This document shows positions 1 to 6,159 of a DNA stretch of 7,124 nucleotides, piece by piece. The position numbers and the translations under genes are program-made. The notes below the pieces were generated by a model. That model was not told the DNA's origin and did no database searches. It saw nothing but the letters and a program-made list of their open reading frames with translations. The first letter of the stretch is position 1. Every line of letters begins with the position of its first letter. This stretch comes from an uncultured Nitrospinaceae bacterium (GTDB taxonomy: Bacteria > Nitrospinota > Nitrospinia > Nitrospinales > VA-1), in assembly GCA_938073925.1 (NCBI GenBank), contig CALJGH010000021.1:1-7124 (forward strand), written 5' to 3'.

Positions 1-129
1 CTAAATTACCTTAAGAGTTGTATGTAGTAACCCCTGAAAAACCCTGTTTCCCAGCTGACGATGACGAGGTTTTGCTTGCATAAAATCATCAGGTTTTGAG
101 AGGTATTCAACAACTTCCGGCAATTTCAC
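1..129 (-). CDS. Short uncharacterised open frame, possible gene fragment
   Basis: A 42-codon frame runs from a GTG at 129 to a TAG at 1-3; the open frame extends back to 147 and is closed by an in-frame TGA at 148-150. An internal ATG at codon 17 would give 25 residues. No convincing ribosome binding site precedes any of these starts. Residues 4-16 (PEVVEYLSKPDDF) resemble the helix just before the Walker A loop of FtsH AAA+ proteases (E. coli has ELVEYLREPSRF), and a later QLG...QGLL stretch weakly recalls the following LGG..PKGVL. The Walker A motif and everything after it are absent, so this would at best be a remnant. Chance similarity is quite possible. It lies 187 bases downstream of flhB on the same strand and may be untranslated. 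Confidence 0.2.
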   Translation of the reverse strand: MKLPEVVEYLSKPDDFMQAKPRHRQLGNRVFQGLLHTTLKVI

Positions 130-316
130 AACACTCAAAAGCAACCTTCACCCTTTATCTATAGGCTCTATTGACTTTTTCAGGGACGACTATGTAGTAT
201 TGCGTCGATCCTTTGAGGTTGCAGCCGAAACTCGACATTTATATTGCCTGCATAAAAGGGGCAGCTGTTAGGCTAGCTTATCAGGCATTGATTAGTTGCC
301 TCGGGCGGCACGCCGG
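1..316. other. Intergenic region downstream of flhB
   Basis: No well-supported gene is visible. The minus strand has the short frame described separately and a 27-codon ATG frame (155-238) without good initiation signals or recognisable similarity. The stretch contains small repeats: TATGTAGTA at 21-29 and 191-199, TGCATAAAA at 77-85 and 249-257, and CCCTGAAAAA (32-41) inverted as TTTTTCAGGG (176-185). A hairpin, AGGCA/TGCCT with a 9-base loop (283-301), follows flhB but has no U-tract, so it is not a clear intrinsic terminator. flhA, which often follows flhB, is not present here. Confidence 0.6.
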
Positions 317-1393
317 TTACTGCGGTTGGAATGGGTTTTTGAGTTTGTAGACATAGGCTAGAATTTCAGCGACGGCTTTAAAAAGTTCGTCGGGGATTTG
401 TTGTCCTATTTCCACGGTTTTGTTCAGTACTCTAGCCAAAGGCTTGTCTTCGACAATGGGGATATCGTGTTCTCTGGCAATTTCTCGAATTTTCATAGCT
501 ACATCCCCCGCTCCTTTAGCTACAACGATTGGAGCTGCGTGGTTCAGCACATCGTATTTGATCGCTACAGAAATATGAGTCGGGTTGGTAACAATAACAT
601 CGGCTTCGGGGACAGAAGACATCATCCGTTTGCGGGACATTTCCATTTGCGCTGTTCGGATCCGTTGTTTGATTTGCGGATTCCCGTCTGTGTCCTTCCT
701 TTCCTCTTTCACTTCCTGCTTGGTCATGCGCAGGTTTTCTTTATAAGTGAACTTTTGGAACGAAAAATCAATAAGTGAGAGAAAAATCATTATCACCAGA
801 ACTTCAAAAATGATCTCTAGAGCGACTTGACCCATGAAAGACAATATCCCCCCTACTCCTAATCCCATTAGAGGTGGAATTTCTGTCCAATGCGATTTAA
901 TCGTATAATAGGAAGCGACCGAGATAATAGAAACTTTGAAAAGGGATTTGAATAATTCCATCACCGAGTTCTTGGAAAATATTCGCCCAAACCCTTTCAT
1001 TGGATTCAGTTTATTGAACTTCGGGATCAGAGGATGACCCGAAAAGCGAAGACCCCCAATTTGAACTACATTAGAAGCGATACCTGCAAACATAATCATC
1101 AAGAGAAACGGGCCAACGATTTTAAAAAAGGCCTTCATCGTGTTGACTGCAACCTTATATAGTTCTTCTGTACTGAGTTGAAGATAGCTGGCTTCAGAAA
1201 TCATGGTGTGCCATGCTTCCAGAACATTACGTGTACTTTGCTCGCCCGTTATCATAAAACCCGAAAGAGCAGCCAATAGAATAAATGCGGAGTTGATTTC
1301 TTTACTGTGGGCAAAGTTACCCTTTTCCTCGGTATCAGTAATTCGCTTGGAGGAGGGTTCCTCTGTTTTCTGATCTTTATTATCTTCTGCCAT
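317..1393 (-). CDS. flhB: Flagellar export apparatus switch protein FlhB
   Basis: FlhB is the inner-membrane component of the flagellar type III export gate that switches substrate specificity from rod/hook to filament proteins. The 358-residue product has the full family layout. The basic/acidic N-terminus (residues 9-32) has the usual KTEEPSSKR pattern. Four hydrophobic segments lie at about 35-52, 88-110, 145-165 and 187-210. The linker at 216-246 contains MTKQEVKEE and GNPQIKQRIR. The cytoplasmic domain carries the autocleavage motif NPTH at 270-273 (cleavage expected between N270 and P271, releasing an 88-residue fragment), followed by AKGAGDVAMKIREIA (292-306) and EDKPLAR (315-321). The ATG at 1393 fits the family start, although its ribosome binding site is weak (GAAAGAA). 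It is the last gene of the cluster, 47 bases after fliR. Length and motifs are complete; the SctU injectisome paralogue is less likely given the flagellar neighbours. Confidence 0.97.
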   Translation of the reverse strand: MAEDNKDQKTEEPSSKRITDTEEKGNFAHSKEINSAFILLAALSGFMITGEQSTRNVLEAWHTMISEASYLQLSTEELYKVAVNTMKAFFKIVGPFLLMIMFAGIASNVVQIGGLRFSGHPLIPKFNKLNPMKGFGRIFSKNSVMELFKSLFKVSIISVASYYTIKSHWTEIPPLMGLGVGGILSFMGQVALEIIFEVLVIMIFLSLIDFSFQKFTYKENLRMTKQEVKEERKDTDGNPQIKQRIRTAQMEMSRKRMMSSVPEADVIVTNPTHISVAIKYDVLNHAAPIVVAKGAGDVAMKIREIAREHDIPIVEDKPLARVLNKTVEIGQQIPDELFKAVAEILAYVYKLKNPFQPQ

Positions 1394-1435
1394 CGCGTTC
1401 TTTCAACTTCAAGTTTTGAAAACTAATCTCCGCTT

Positions 1436-1451
1436 GCGGGCTAAATCCCGC
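1436..1451 (-). repeat. Small GC-rich inverted repeat at the fliR stop
   Basis: GCGGG (1436-1440) and CCCGC (1447-1451) flank a six-base loop that contains the fliR TAG. An overlapping alternative, CCGC/GCGG with a two-base loop (1430-1439), cannot form at the same time. There is no U-tract, so this is not an intrinsic terminator. It could slow ribosomes or affect flhB translation, but that is speculation. Confidence 0.3.
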
Positions 1452-2217
1452 GCATGAACCCCATAAACTTTTCAGGTAAGGTATGCATTTCCTGCTGAAC
1501 TAGTATGCTAAAGAAAGATACCGATATCCCCACCATTAAAAGACCGACACCGATCTGTAAAGGGAAACCCACAATAAAAACGTTCATTTGCGGAACCGTT
1601 CTAGCCACTAAACCCAAACCAACACTTAAAAAGAAAAGAATAGCCATGATGGGGGCCGCGATTTTAATAGCCGTCGTAAAGGTTGCAGTAAACAGGTGCA
1701 ACATATATTCCGGCGTAATGCTGGCAAAGTTTATTTCAAAAGGATTAATGACAAAGAAACTTTCAACAATCGCCTGAATTATGTAGTGGTGCGCATCGAG
1801 TGCCAAAAAAATCAGTATCGCTAGAATATTATGCAACTGCGCCGTTACCGAGACCTGAGTATCTGTCTGCGGATCGATTACGTTTACAACTCCGAATCCC
1901 ATTTGAAAATCCACTACGGTTCCAGCTATCTGAACCGCAGTAAAAATGAGCCTGGCAATATAAGCAATACCCAACCCTATCGTGACATCGGCCATCAAAA
2001 ATTTCACTAACTCAAACATTCCCTTCGGCTCTGGCATAGGCCTATCCTGAACCAATGGAAAAATTGCCATCGAAAGAAAGAGAATCAGCCCAATTTTCAT
2101 AACACTCGGAATCTGCTTACTACCCAGAATGGGAACAAAGATGATCATTGCCCCAACACGAAACAATACGAAAAGGAATCTTTCGAATTCTGCGTAATTG
2201 AGATTTAAGATATCCAT
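1441..2217 (-). CDS. fliR: Flagellar export gate protein FliR
   Basis: FliR is a polytopic inner-membrane protein. It joins FliP and FliQ in the helical export gate (known stoichiometry five FliP, four FliQ, one FliR) through which rod, hook and filament subunits leave the cytoplasm. The 258-residue product has the normal family length and several long hydrophobic stretches (about 11-32, 40-56, 72-98, 128-150, 180-204, 212-240). Family signatures seen include QIAGTVVDFQMGFG (96-109), NVIDPQTDTQ (112-121) and RTVPQMNVFIVGFPLQIG (206-223). Its ATG shares one base with the fliQ TAA stop (TAATG at 2215-2219). No strong Shine-Dalgarno lies upstream, so translation is probably coupled to fliQ. It ends in TAG. 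The SctT injectisome homologue is the only alternative, and the neighbours argue against it. Confidence 0.96.
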   Translation of the reverse strand: MDILNLNYAEFERFLFVLFRVGAMIIFVPILGSKQIPSVMKIGLILFLSMAIFPLVQDRPMPEPKGMFELVKFLMADVTIGLGIAYIARLIFTAVQIAGTVVDFQMGFGVVNVIDPQTDTQVSVTAQLHNILAILIFLALDAHHYIIQAIVESFFVINPFEINFASITPEYMLHLFTATFTTAIKIAAPIMAILFFLSVGLGLVARTVPQMNVFIVGFPLQIGVGLLMVGISVSFFSILVQQEMHTLPEKFMGFMRGI

Positions 2218-2486
2218 TACTGGATATACTCAGGGAAGTTGGTGAAAATTTTCGAAGTGAAGGTGAGCATCAACTGCATCAACCATGGGAAAAAAAGCAG
2301 GATGGAAAGAAAAACCGCCAGAATTTTTGGGATAAAGGTCAAGGTGATTTCTTGAATCGAAGTTACCGCCTGAAAAATAGAAACCGCAAGACCGGTCACC
2401 AACCCAAAACCCAACATAGGGGCGGATAAAAGCAAGGTCGTCTTAATGCTTTCCATAGCAAAATCTATAATGAATGCCTGATCCAT
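2217..2486 (-). CDS. fliQ: Flagellar export gate protein FliQ
   Basis: FliQ is a small inner-membrane helical-hairpin protein that wraps the FliP-FliR core of the flagellar export gate. The 89-residue product matches the family length. It has two hydrophobic segments (about 15-38 and 50-73) separated by the conserved polar turn FQAVTSIQEITLTFIPK (38-54). The start is well supported: a strong GGAGGA site at 2497-2502 lies ten bases upstream of the ATG, inside the last two codons of fliP. The gap to the fliP stop is seven bases, and the stop overlaps the FliR start by one base, placing it firmly in the fliPQR translational unit. Confidence 0.96.
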   Translation of the reverse strand: MDQAFIIDFAMESIKTTLLLSAPMLGFGLVTGLAVSIFQAVTSIQEITLTFIPKILAVFLSILLFFPWLMQLMLTFTSKIFTNFPEYIQ

Positions 2487-2493
2487 AACTTAG

Positions 2494-3252
2494 TTATCCT
2501 CCAAAACTTCGCATGAGTGATCCCACCGTCAAATACCATCCATCAACCATAACGAACAGCATCAGTTTAAAAGGCAACGAAATTAAAACCGGAGGCAACA
2601 TCATCATACCCATCGACAGCAAAATACTCGCGACCACCATATCTAAAATCAAGAATGGAATATAAATTAGAAACCCAATCTGAAATGCCGTTTTCAATTC
2701 ACTAATAATAAAAGCAGGAATCAATGAACGGATATCAATCTCTTCATTAGTCGTCGGGTTCTCCCCAGAGATTTCAATAAACAATGACAAATCTTTTTCA
2801 CGGGTTTGCTTTAGCATAAATGTCTTGAGAGGCATCTCTGCTTTTTTAAGTGCATCCGTCTGAGAAATTTCTTCATTCAAAAATGGTTGCAAAGCCTTGT
2901 CGTTAATCTCATTCCAGGTAGGCCCCATAACAAAAAGGGTTAAAAACAAACCCAGACCAATCAAAATCTGCGTCGGTGGAGTTTGCTGTGTGCCCATCGC
3001 CTGTCGGAGAAATGAAAGGACAATGATGATCCGCGCAAATGAAGTGGTCAAAATAAGAATCGATGGGGCCAGAGTCAGAATCGTCAGCAGAAAAAGAATT
3101 TGTAAAGCACTGGACACTTTTTCCGGATCTTCTACATCATCCATTCCCAGTTGAATGGAGGGTAGAGATACAGCCTCTGCAAAGGGTACTGTTCCGCCCC
3201 AAATAAAGGTCGCTGTAAGAATCAGCAATATGAATATAATTTTTCTTGTCAT
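2494..3252 (-). CDS. fliP: Flagellar export gate protein FliP
   Basis: FliP forms the five-subunit core ring of the flagellar protein export gate in the inner membrane, inside the MS ring. The 252-residue product starts with a signal peptide (residues 1-27, hydrophobic core IIFILLILTATFIW, likely cleavage after AEA), as in many FliP proteins. Conserved blocks are clear: TTSFARIIIVLSFLRQAMGT (69-88), QQTPPTQILIGLGLFLTLFV (89-108) and the C-terminal FQIGFLIYIPFLILDMVVAS (190-209) running into MGMMMLPPVLISLPFKLMLF (214-233). The Gly251-Gly252 codons double as the fliQ ribosome binding site. The ATG overlaps the fliO TGA by four bases (ATGA), and its own Shine-Dalgarno is weak (AAGAG close to the ATG), so re-initiation from fliO is likely. 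Complete, with no missing motif. Confidence 0.97.
   Translation of the reverse strand: MTRKIIFILLILTATFIWGGTVPFAEAVSLPSIQLGMDDVEDPEKVSSALQILFLLTILTLAPSILILTTSFARIIIVLSFLRQAMGTQQTPPTQILIGLGLFLTLFVMGPTWNEINDKALQPFLNEEISQTDALKKAEMPLKTFMLKQTREKDLSLFIEISGENPTTNEEIDIRSLIPAFIISELKTAFQIGFLIYIPFLILDMVVASILLSMGMMMLPPVLISLPFKLMLFVMVDGWYLTVGSLMRSFGG
2497..2502 (-). promoter_or_regulatory. fliQ ribosome binding site within fliP codons
   Basis: GGAGGA encodes the two terminal glycines of FliP and also forms a strong Shine-Dalgarno site ten bases before the fliQ ATG. The spacer reads TAACTAAGTT, so the fliP TAA lies between the site and the fliQ start, and a second TAA follows one base later in another frame. 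Confidence 0.8.
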
Positions 3253-4544
3253 GCTCTTGCCGTTTTCAACTTCCCAATTTTTTGCAAAATTTGATCTTTC
3301 GCATCTGTAACCGTTTGCTTTTTAGCTTCTTTAGATGATGAATATTTACTCAAGTAACTCGAAAACTGGGCCGCCGCCTGTGCCGCTACGGAACGGGTAC
3401 TTTTTTCTCCTACGGGTGCAGTTTTCCAACCTAAGCCACTCTTGCCTTTACCGCTGGTATTCTTTATTTCTTCAATTTTTTCTTCATCGATAATGCTACT
3501 GAGAAGTGTGATGTTATCTTGCGACATACCCAGCACAAGAATTTCGCCAGCTACCTCTACCAAAGCAATATTCTTTTTAGGACCCAAAAACCATGTACCC
3601 AAAACATTCACTAGCTTATTTCCACCACCGAAGGCTGTATTTTTCAGGACATACTTTTTGAATCCGAAAAAAATCAGGAACATCAGTCCCAGCACCACGG
3701 CAAACATTGATATCATTTTCATACCCGATGGAATCATCTCCATCGGTTTCCCTGTTGGGCGCGAGTCTTTTAAGGAAAAACTCGTATTATCTTTCGTTGT
3801 GATTTTTGTTTTGGATTTATTTAAAACTACATCTTTTTTATCTTCATCAGAATTGGACAAGGCCGCTTTTTTGATTTGGTCGACCAGAGGGGCAACTCCC
3901 ATCCCCGCGCGTTTGACTTTTATTTCGGAGGATTGAGTTTCTACTTCTTGGATAGTCGGTTCTTCTTTCTTAACAGCAGACGCCAAAATTTCTTCCTGCC
4001 TTTTCATTTTTTCTGATGCACGAGAAAGAAAATCGGCTAATTCTTTATCTCCCATAACATCTGTATTTTGAGTTTTCTGTGAAACTGCTTTTGAAGAAGC
4101 TATGACGGGCTCTACATAATCCGTATCGAACCGAACAATTATGAACCGGCCTTGTGATACCAGTTTGAATCTCTCTTCGATATCATCGGTGCCCGGTTTA
4201 ATATGAAAACGCACTCGCAAAGTCTCACCATCGAACTGACTGGCAAAAACTTTCGTGACCATAGAGCTATCTGCAGAAAAACTTTTTTTCGCAGGTTCAA
4301 TAAAAGCTCCAGGAAAATCAAGTTGCACCGATTTTTCATAAAAAATCGGCTCTGCCCAATTCTCAACTGGATTTTTAAATTCCAAGCGAACGATATGGCC
4401 ATTACTCATTAAATGGGAATGAACCTTTTTTAGCGGATTCAAAGAACCCCATTTTGCTTCTGGCTGGTTACTGGCCCCGGCCAAGCTGGCAAAAATGAGT
4501 AAAAAGAGCTGTGAAATAGTCAGGAGTTTTAAAAATAGTTTCAT
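3249..4544 (-). CDS. fliO: Enlarged FliO with periplasmic AMIN-like region
   Basis: FliO is the membrane protein that helps FliP assemble into the flagellar export gate. The canonical part is near the C-terminus of this 431-residue product: one transmembrane segment (about 276-296), basic FGFKKYVLKN, then the cytoplasmic module GTWFLGPKKNIALVEVAGEI (316-335) and LVLGMSQDNITLL (336-348). Typical FliO proteins have about 100-150 residues, so roughly 270 residues are extra. These comprise a signal peptide (1-24), a beta-rich, AMIN-like segment (about 47-142, with VRLEFKNPV, VQLDFPGAF, LRVRFHIKPG and RFIIVRFD strands), a charged, possibly coiled stretch (166-195) and a disordered-looking linker to the membrane. 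A Ser/Ala/Lys-rich tail follows (355-431). I chose the ATG at 4544 over an in-frame GTG at 4553 because AAAGGTG lies six bases before it. The FliO assignment is secure from module and position; AMIN is an inference from strand pattern. Confidence 0.9.
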   Translation of the reverse strand: MKLFLKLLTISQLFLLIFASLAGASNQPEAKWGSLNPLKKVHSHLMSNGHIVRLEFKNPVENWAEPIFYEKSVQLDFPGAFIEPAKKSFSADSSMVTKVFASQFDGETLRVRFHIKPGTDDIEERFKLVSQGRFIIVRFDTDYVEPVIASSKAVSQKTQNTDVMGDKELADFLSRASEKMKRQEEILASAVKKEEPTIQEVETQSSEIKVKRAGMGVAPLVDQIKKAALSNSDEDKKDVVLNKSKTKITTKDNTSFSLKDSRPTGKPMEMIPSGMKMISMFAVVLGLMFLIFFGFKKYVLKNTAFGGGNKLVNVLGTWFLGPKKNIALVEVAGEILVLGMSQDNITLLSSIIDEEKIEEIKNTSGKGKSGLGWKTAPVGEKSTRSVAAQAAAQFSSYLSKYSSSKEAKKQTVTDAKDQILQKIGKLKTARA

Positions 4545-4550
4545 TTGCTG

Positions 4551-4557
4551 CACCTTT
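4551..4557 (-). promoter_or_regulatory. Ribosome binding site deciding the fliO start
   Basis: AAAGGTG lies six bases upstream of the ATG at 4544, a standard Shine-Dalgarno distance. The upstream in-frame GTG at 4551-4553 is the end of this very site and has no comparable site of its own, so the shorter protein beginning MKLFLKLL, a normal signal peptide start, is preferred. Confidence 0.7.
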
Positions 4558-4611
4558 GATCATGGTAAATACGTCAAAAAAACCAACGCTTTTGATTTAA
4601 TTAACTAAGAT

Positions 4612-4627
4612 TGCAAAGGCTGTACCT
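4612..4627 (-). promoter_or_regulatory. Sigma-54 (-24/-12) promoter for fliO-P-Q-R-flhB
   Basis: On the minus strand AGGTACAGCCTTTGCA matches the RpoN consensus TGGCAC-N5-TTGCW at 9 of 11 defined positions, with the essential GG and GC exactly ten bases apart. The mismatches are the leading T (here A) and the first C (here T). Transcription would begin near 4601, giving a leader of about 57 bases before the fliO ATG. It sits in the only large gap inside the cluster, where a second promoter makes sense. No clean enhancer motif was found close upstream. Confidence 0.68.
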
Positions 4628-4737
4628 AAACAATTAAAAAACAAAACTTTTTGGTATTTTTTTATCAGGAGAGGTTGTTGAGCAGAAAAACGGCAGATAA
4701 CCAGGAAGGAAGTCTGCATAAGAAAAGCGGTCCTCTT

Positions 4738-4760
4738 GCATAAACCGATCTGATTTATGC
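4738..4760 (-). repeat. Hairpin overlapping the fliN stop codon
   Basis: GCATAAA (4738-4744) and TTTATGC (4754-4760) form a seven-base-pair stem with a nine-base loop, spanning the end of fliN including its TAA. No U-tract follows on the minus strand (the next bases are AAGAGGACC), so it is not a standard intrinsic terminator. It may protect the fliLMN transcript end, or be an operator about 140-160 bases upstream of the predicted fliO start point. Confidence 0.4.
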
Positions 4761-5141
4761 TAGGGACTGAACGCGTTCCATAGGTGAAACGATATCGGTG
4801 AGCCTAACACCAAACTTTTCATTTACAACAACGACTTCACCACGGGCCACCAGCTTTTGATTAACCAATACTTCCAGAGGTTCACCCACCAGTTTTGTCA
4901 ACTCGATTACCGAGCCCTGCCCTAACTGTAGAAGGTCGTTGATCAACATTTTGCTGCGACCCAATTCAACAGCCACTGTGAGAGGAATGTCTAGAATAAG
5001 ATCAAGACTTTTGGTTTCGCCACCCGTTGCCGGGGCAACCCCATCATGATCTAAATCAACACCACCTTCTTCGCCCCCCGCATCAATATCACCAATGTCA
5101 TCTAGGGCATCAAAATCTTCTTTTGCAGCTTCATCTTCCAT
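4755..5141 (-). CDS. fliN: Flagellar motor switch protein FliN
   Basis: FliN forms the lower C-ring of the flagellar rotor with FliM, and helps deliver export substrates through FliH. The 128-residue product has an acidic, low-complexity N-terminus (1-43, rich in Asp, Glu and Gly) and a single SpoA domain (about 46-122). Family signatures are unmistakable: LDIPLTVAVELGRSKM (50-65), LLQLGQGSVIELTKL (70-84), GEPLEVLVN (86-94), KLVARGEVVVV (96-106) and KFGVRLTDIVSP (109-120). The ATG at 5141 is preferred over the in-frame TTG at 5162, because a GGAAGGA site ends seven bases before it and the TTG would overlap fliM with no site of its own. Only four bases separate it from the fliM stop. It is the short FliN type; there is no FliY-like extra domain. 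Confidence 0.96.
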   Translation of the reverse strand: MEDEAAKEDFDALDDIGDIDAGGEEGGVDLDHDGVAPATGGETKSLDLILDIPLTVAVELGRSKMLINDLLQLGQGSVIELTKLVGEPLEVLVNQKLVARGEVVVVNEKFGVRLTDIVSPMERVQSLA

Positions 5142-5145
5142 GAGC

Positions 5146-6129
5146 TTATCCTTCCCTTTCAATTGTTTCTGTTAACTGAACTGCTTTATTCCCACGAGAA
5201 ACACCGGGGAACCCTTTAAATTTGGGGATCTGTTCTACCTTCAAGGTCAACGGATCCGTTACATCATTTCCCAACATGAGTGTATCACCGACTTTGAATT
5301 TCATTAGGTCCTGCGGAGTTATTGTGCTTGCTCCAAGCTCGGCAACCAGCTCTACCTCTGTTGCCAATAACTCTGTACGTAAACGACGAATCCAAACCTG
5401 ATCCACTTCCAACTCTTCACTCTGGAATTGTGCTTTAAGCTTGGGGATAACGGGTTCAATAGCCGCATAGGGGAGACAAATGGTTAGAGTCCCCGATATG
5501 CTTTCCATCTCAATTTCAAAAAGTATGACCAAAACAATGTCAGTAGGAGGAACGATAGCCGCAAACTGCGGGTTCACCTCTGATCGAACAAAGTTGGTTG
5601 TCACGGCATGTACCGGACGCCAGGCCTTTTCCAGATCTTCCAGGGCACTCAAAACCACGCTCTTGGTCATCCGGATTTCAATGGAGCTGAAATCTCGACC
5701 GGTGATCTTGGCTTCTTTTGTACCGGAGCCGCCGAAAAAAGTATCGACCACTGCAAAAACCAGTTTGCTTTCCACAACCATCAGGCCATGGCCACGCAAA
5801 GGTTCCATACGAAAAATATGCAAACTAGAAGGAACAGCTAATGAACGCAGGAAATCGCCAAATTTGATGGTATCGGTTGAAACGGTGCTGACTTCGACCG
5901 ACTTTCGCATCAACATAGAAAAGGTATTTCGAAATAACCTGGAAAACATCTGGTTAATGATGTCCAGAGTTGGCAGGCGACCCCGAATGATCTTTTCCTG
6001 ACTGGTCAGGTCATAGGGAACGACACCCGATTTTTCTTCTGGAGCTTCATCGGTTTCAGTCTCAACCTCACCATCACCGACACCTCTCAACAACGCATCG
6101 ACTTCTCCCTGTGATAAAACCTCACTCAT
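5146..6129 (-). CDS. fliM: Flagellar motor switch protein FliM
   Basis: FliM is the C-ring protein that binds phosphorylated CheY and transmits the direction switch through FliG. The 327-residue product shows the three family parts. The N-terminal CheY-P-binding peptide is LSQGEVDALL (5-14), followed by an acidic linker (19-33). The FliG-contacting middle domain (about 46-235) includes GRLPTLDIINQMFSRLF (50-66) and the GGSG loop (133-136). A C-terminal SpoA domain (about 248-322) pairs with FliN and contains GDTLMLG and KVEQIPKFKG. Length is usual for the family (E. coli 334). The ATG at 6129 has AAGG about eight bases upstream and lies 30 bases after the fliL stop. The last codons (Glu-Arg-Glu-Gly-stop) double as the fliN ribosome binding site. 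The intact CheY peptide implies chemotactic control of the motor. Confidence 0.97.
   Translation of the reverse strand: MSEVLSQGEVDALLRGVGDGEVETETDEAPEEKSGVVPYDLTSQEKIIRGRLPTLDIINQMFSRLFRNTFSMLMRKSVEVSTVSTDTIKFGDFLRSLAVPSSLHIFRMEPLRGHGLMVVESKLVFAVVDTFFGGSGTKEAKITGRDFSSIEIRMTKSVVLSALEDLEKAWRPVHAVTTNFVRSEVNPQFAAIVPPTDIVLVILFEIEMESISGTLTICLPYAAIEPVIPKLKAQFQSEELEVDQVWIRRLRTELLATEVELVAELGASTITPQDLMKFKVGDTLMLGNDVTDPLTLKVEQIPKFKGFPGVSRGNKAVQLTETIEREG
5149..5155 (-). promoter_or_regulatory. fliN ribosome binding site within the fliM end
   Basis: GGAAGGA in the last codons of fliM lies seven bases before the fliN ATG at 5141, while the fliM TAA sits inside the spacer. This supports the ATG and argues against the upstream TTG as the fliN start. 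Confidence 0.75.
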
Positions 6130-6159
6130 AATTCTAGCCTTGTTTAAAAATCAATTTTA

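Noticed and set aside
155..238. 27-codon minus-strand frame starting ATG downstream of flhB
   Set aside because: An in-frame stop lies directly before the ATG, the ribosome binding site is poor, and the peptide is unrecognisable; its length is expected by chance.
398..778. Plus-strand 126-codon frame
   Set aside because: It lies antisense inside flhB, whose minus-strand product has every family motif. The plus frame shows no recognisable domain, and its Phe/His/Ser-rich composition is typical of an antisense shadow.
3442..3936. Plus-strand 164-codon frame with hydrophobic stretches
   Set aside because: It is opposite the transmembrane and FliO module part of fliO. The apparent hydrophobicity reflects the complementary strand, and there is no family match.
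317..4544. Injectisome (Sct) type III secretion cluster instead of flagellar
   Set aside because: FliL and a CheY-binding FliM directly precede fliNOPQR-flhB in canonical flagellar order, and no injectisome-specific gene is present.
4632..4653. A/T-rich hairpin CAAAA-AG-TTTTG followed by six T on the minus strand, as a fliN terminator
   Set aside because: The stem is only five base pairs, almost all A-T, with a two-base loop, far too weak for a convincing intrinsic terminator.
4897..4910. GTCA-N6-TTAC as a FleQ-like site for the fliO promoter
   Set aside because: One arm is mismatched, the centre is not A/T-only, and it lies within fliN coding sequence about 300 bases from the predicted start point.
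5480..6001. Plus-strand 173-codon frame
   Set aside because: Antisense to the conserved middle domain of fliM; no recognisable motif and no promoter or ribosome binding site.
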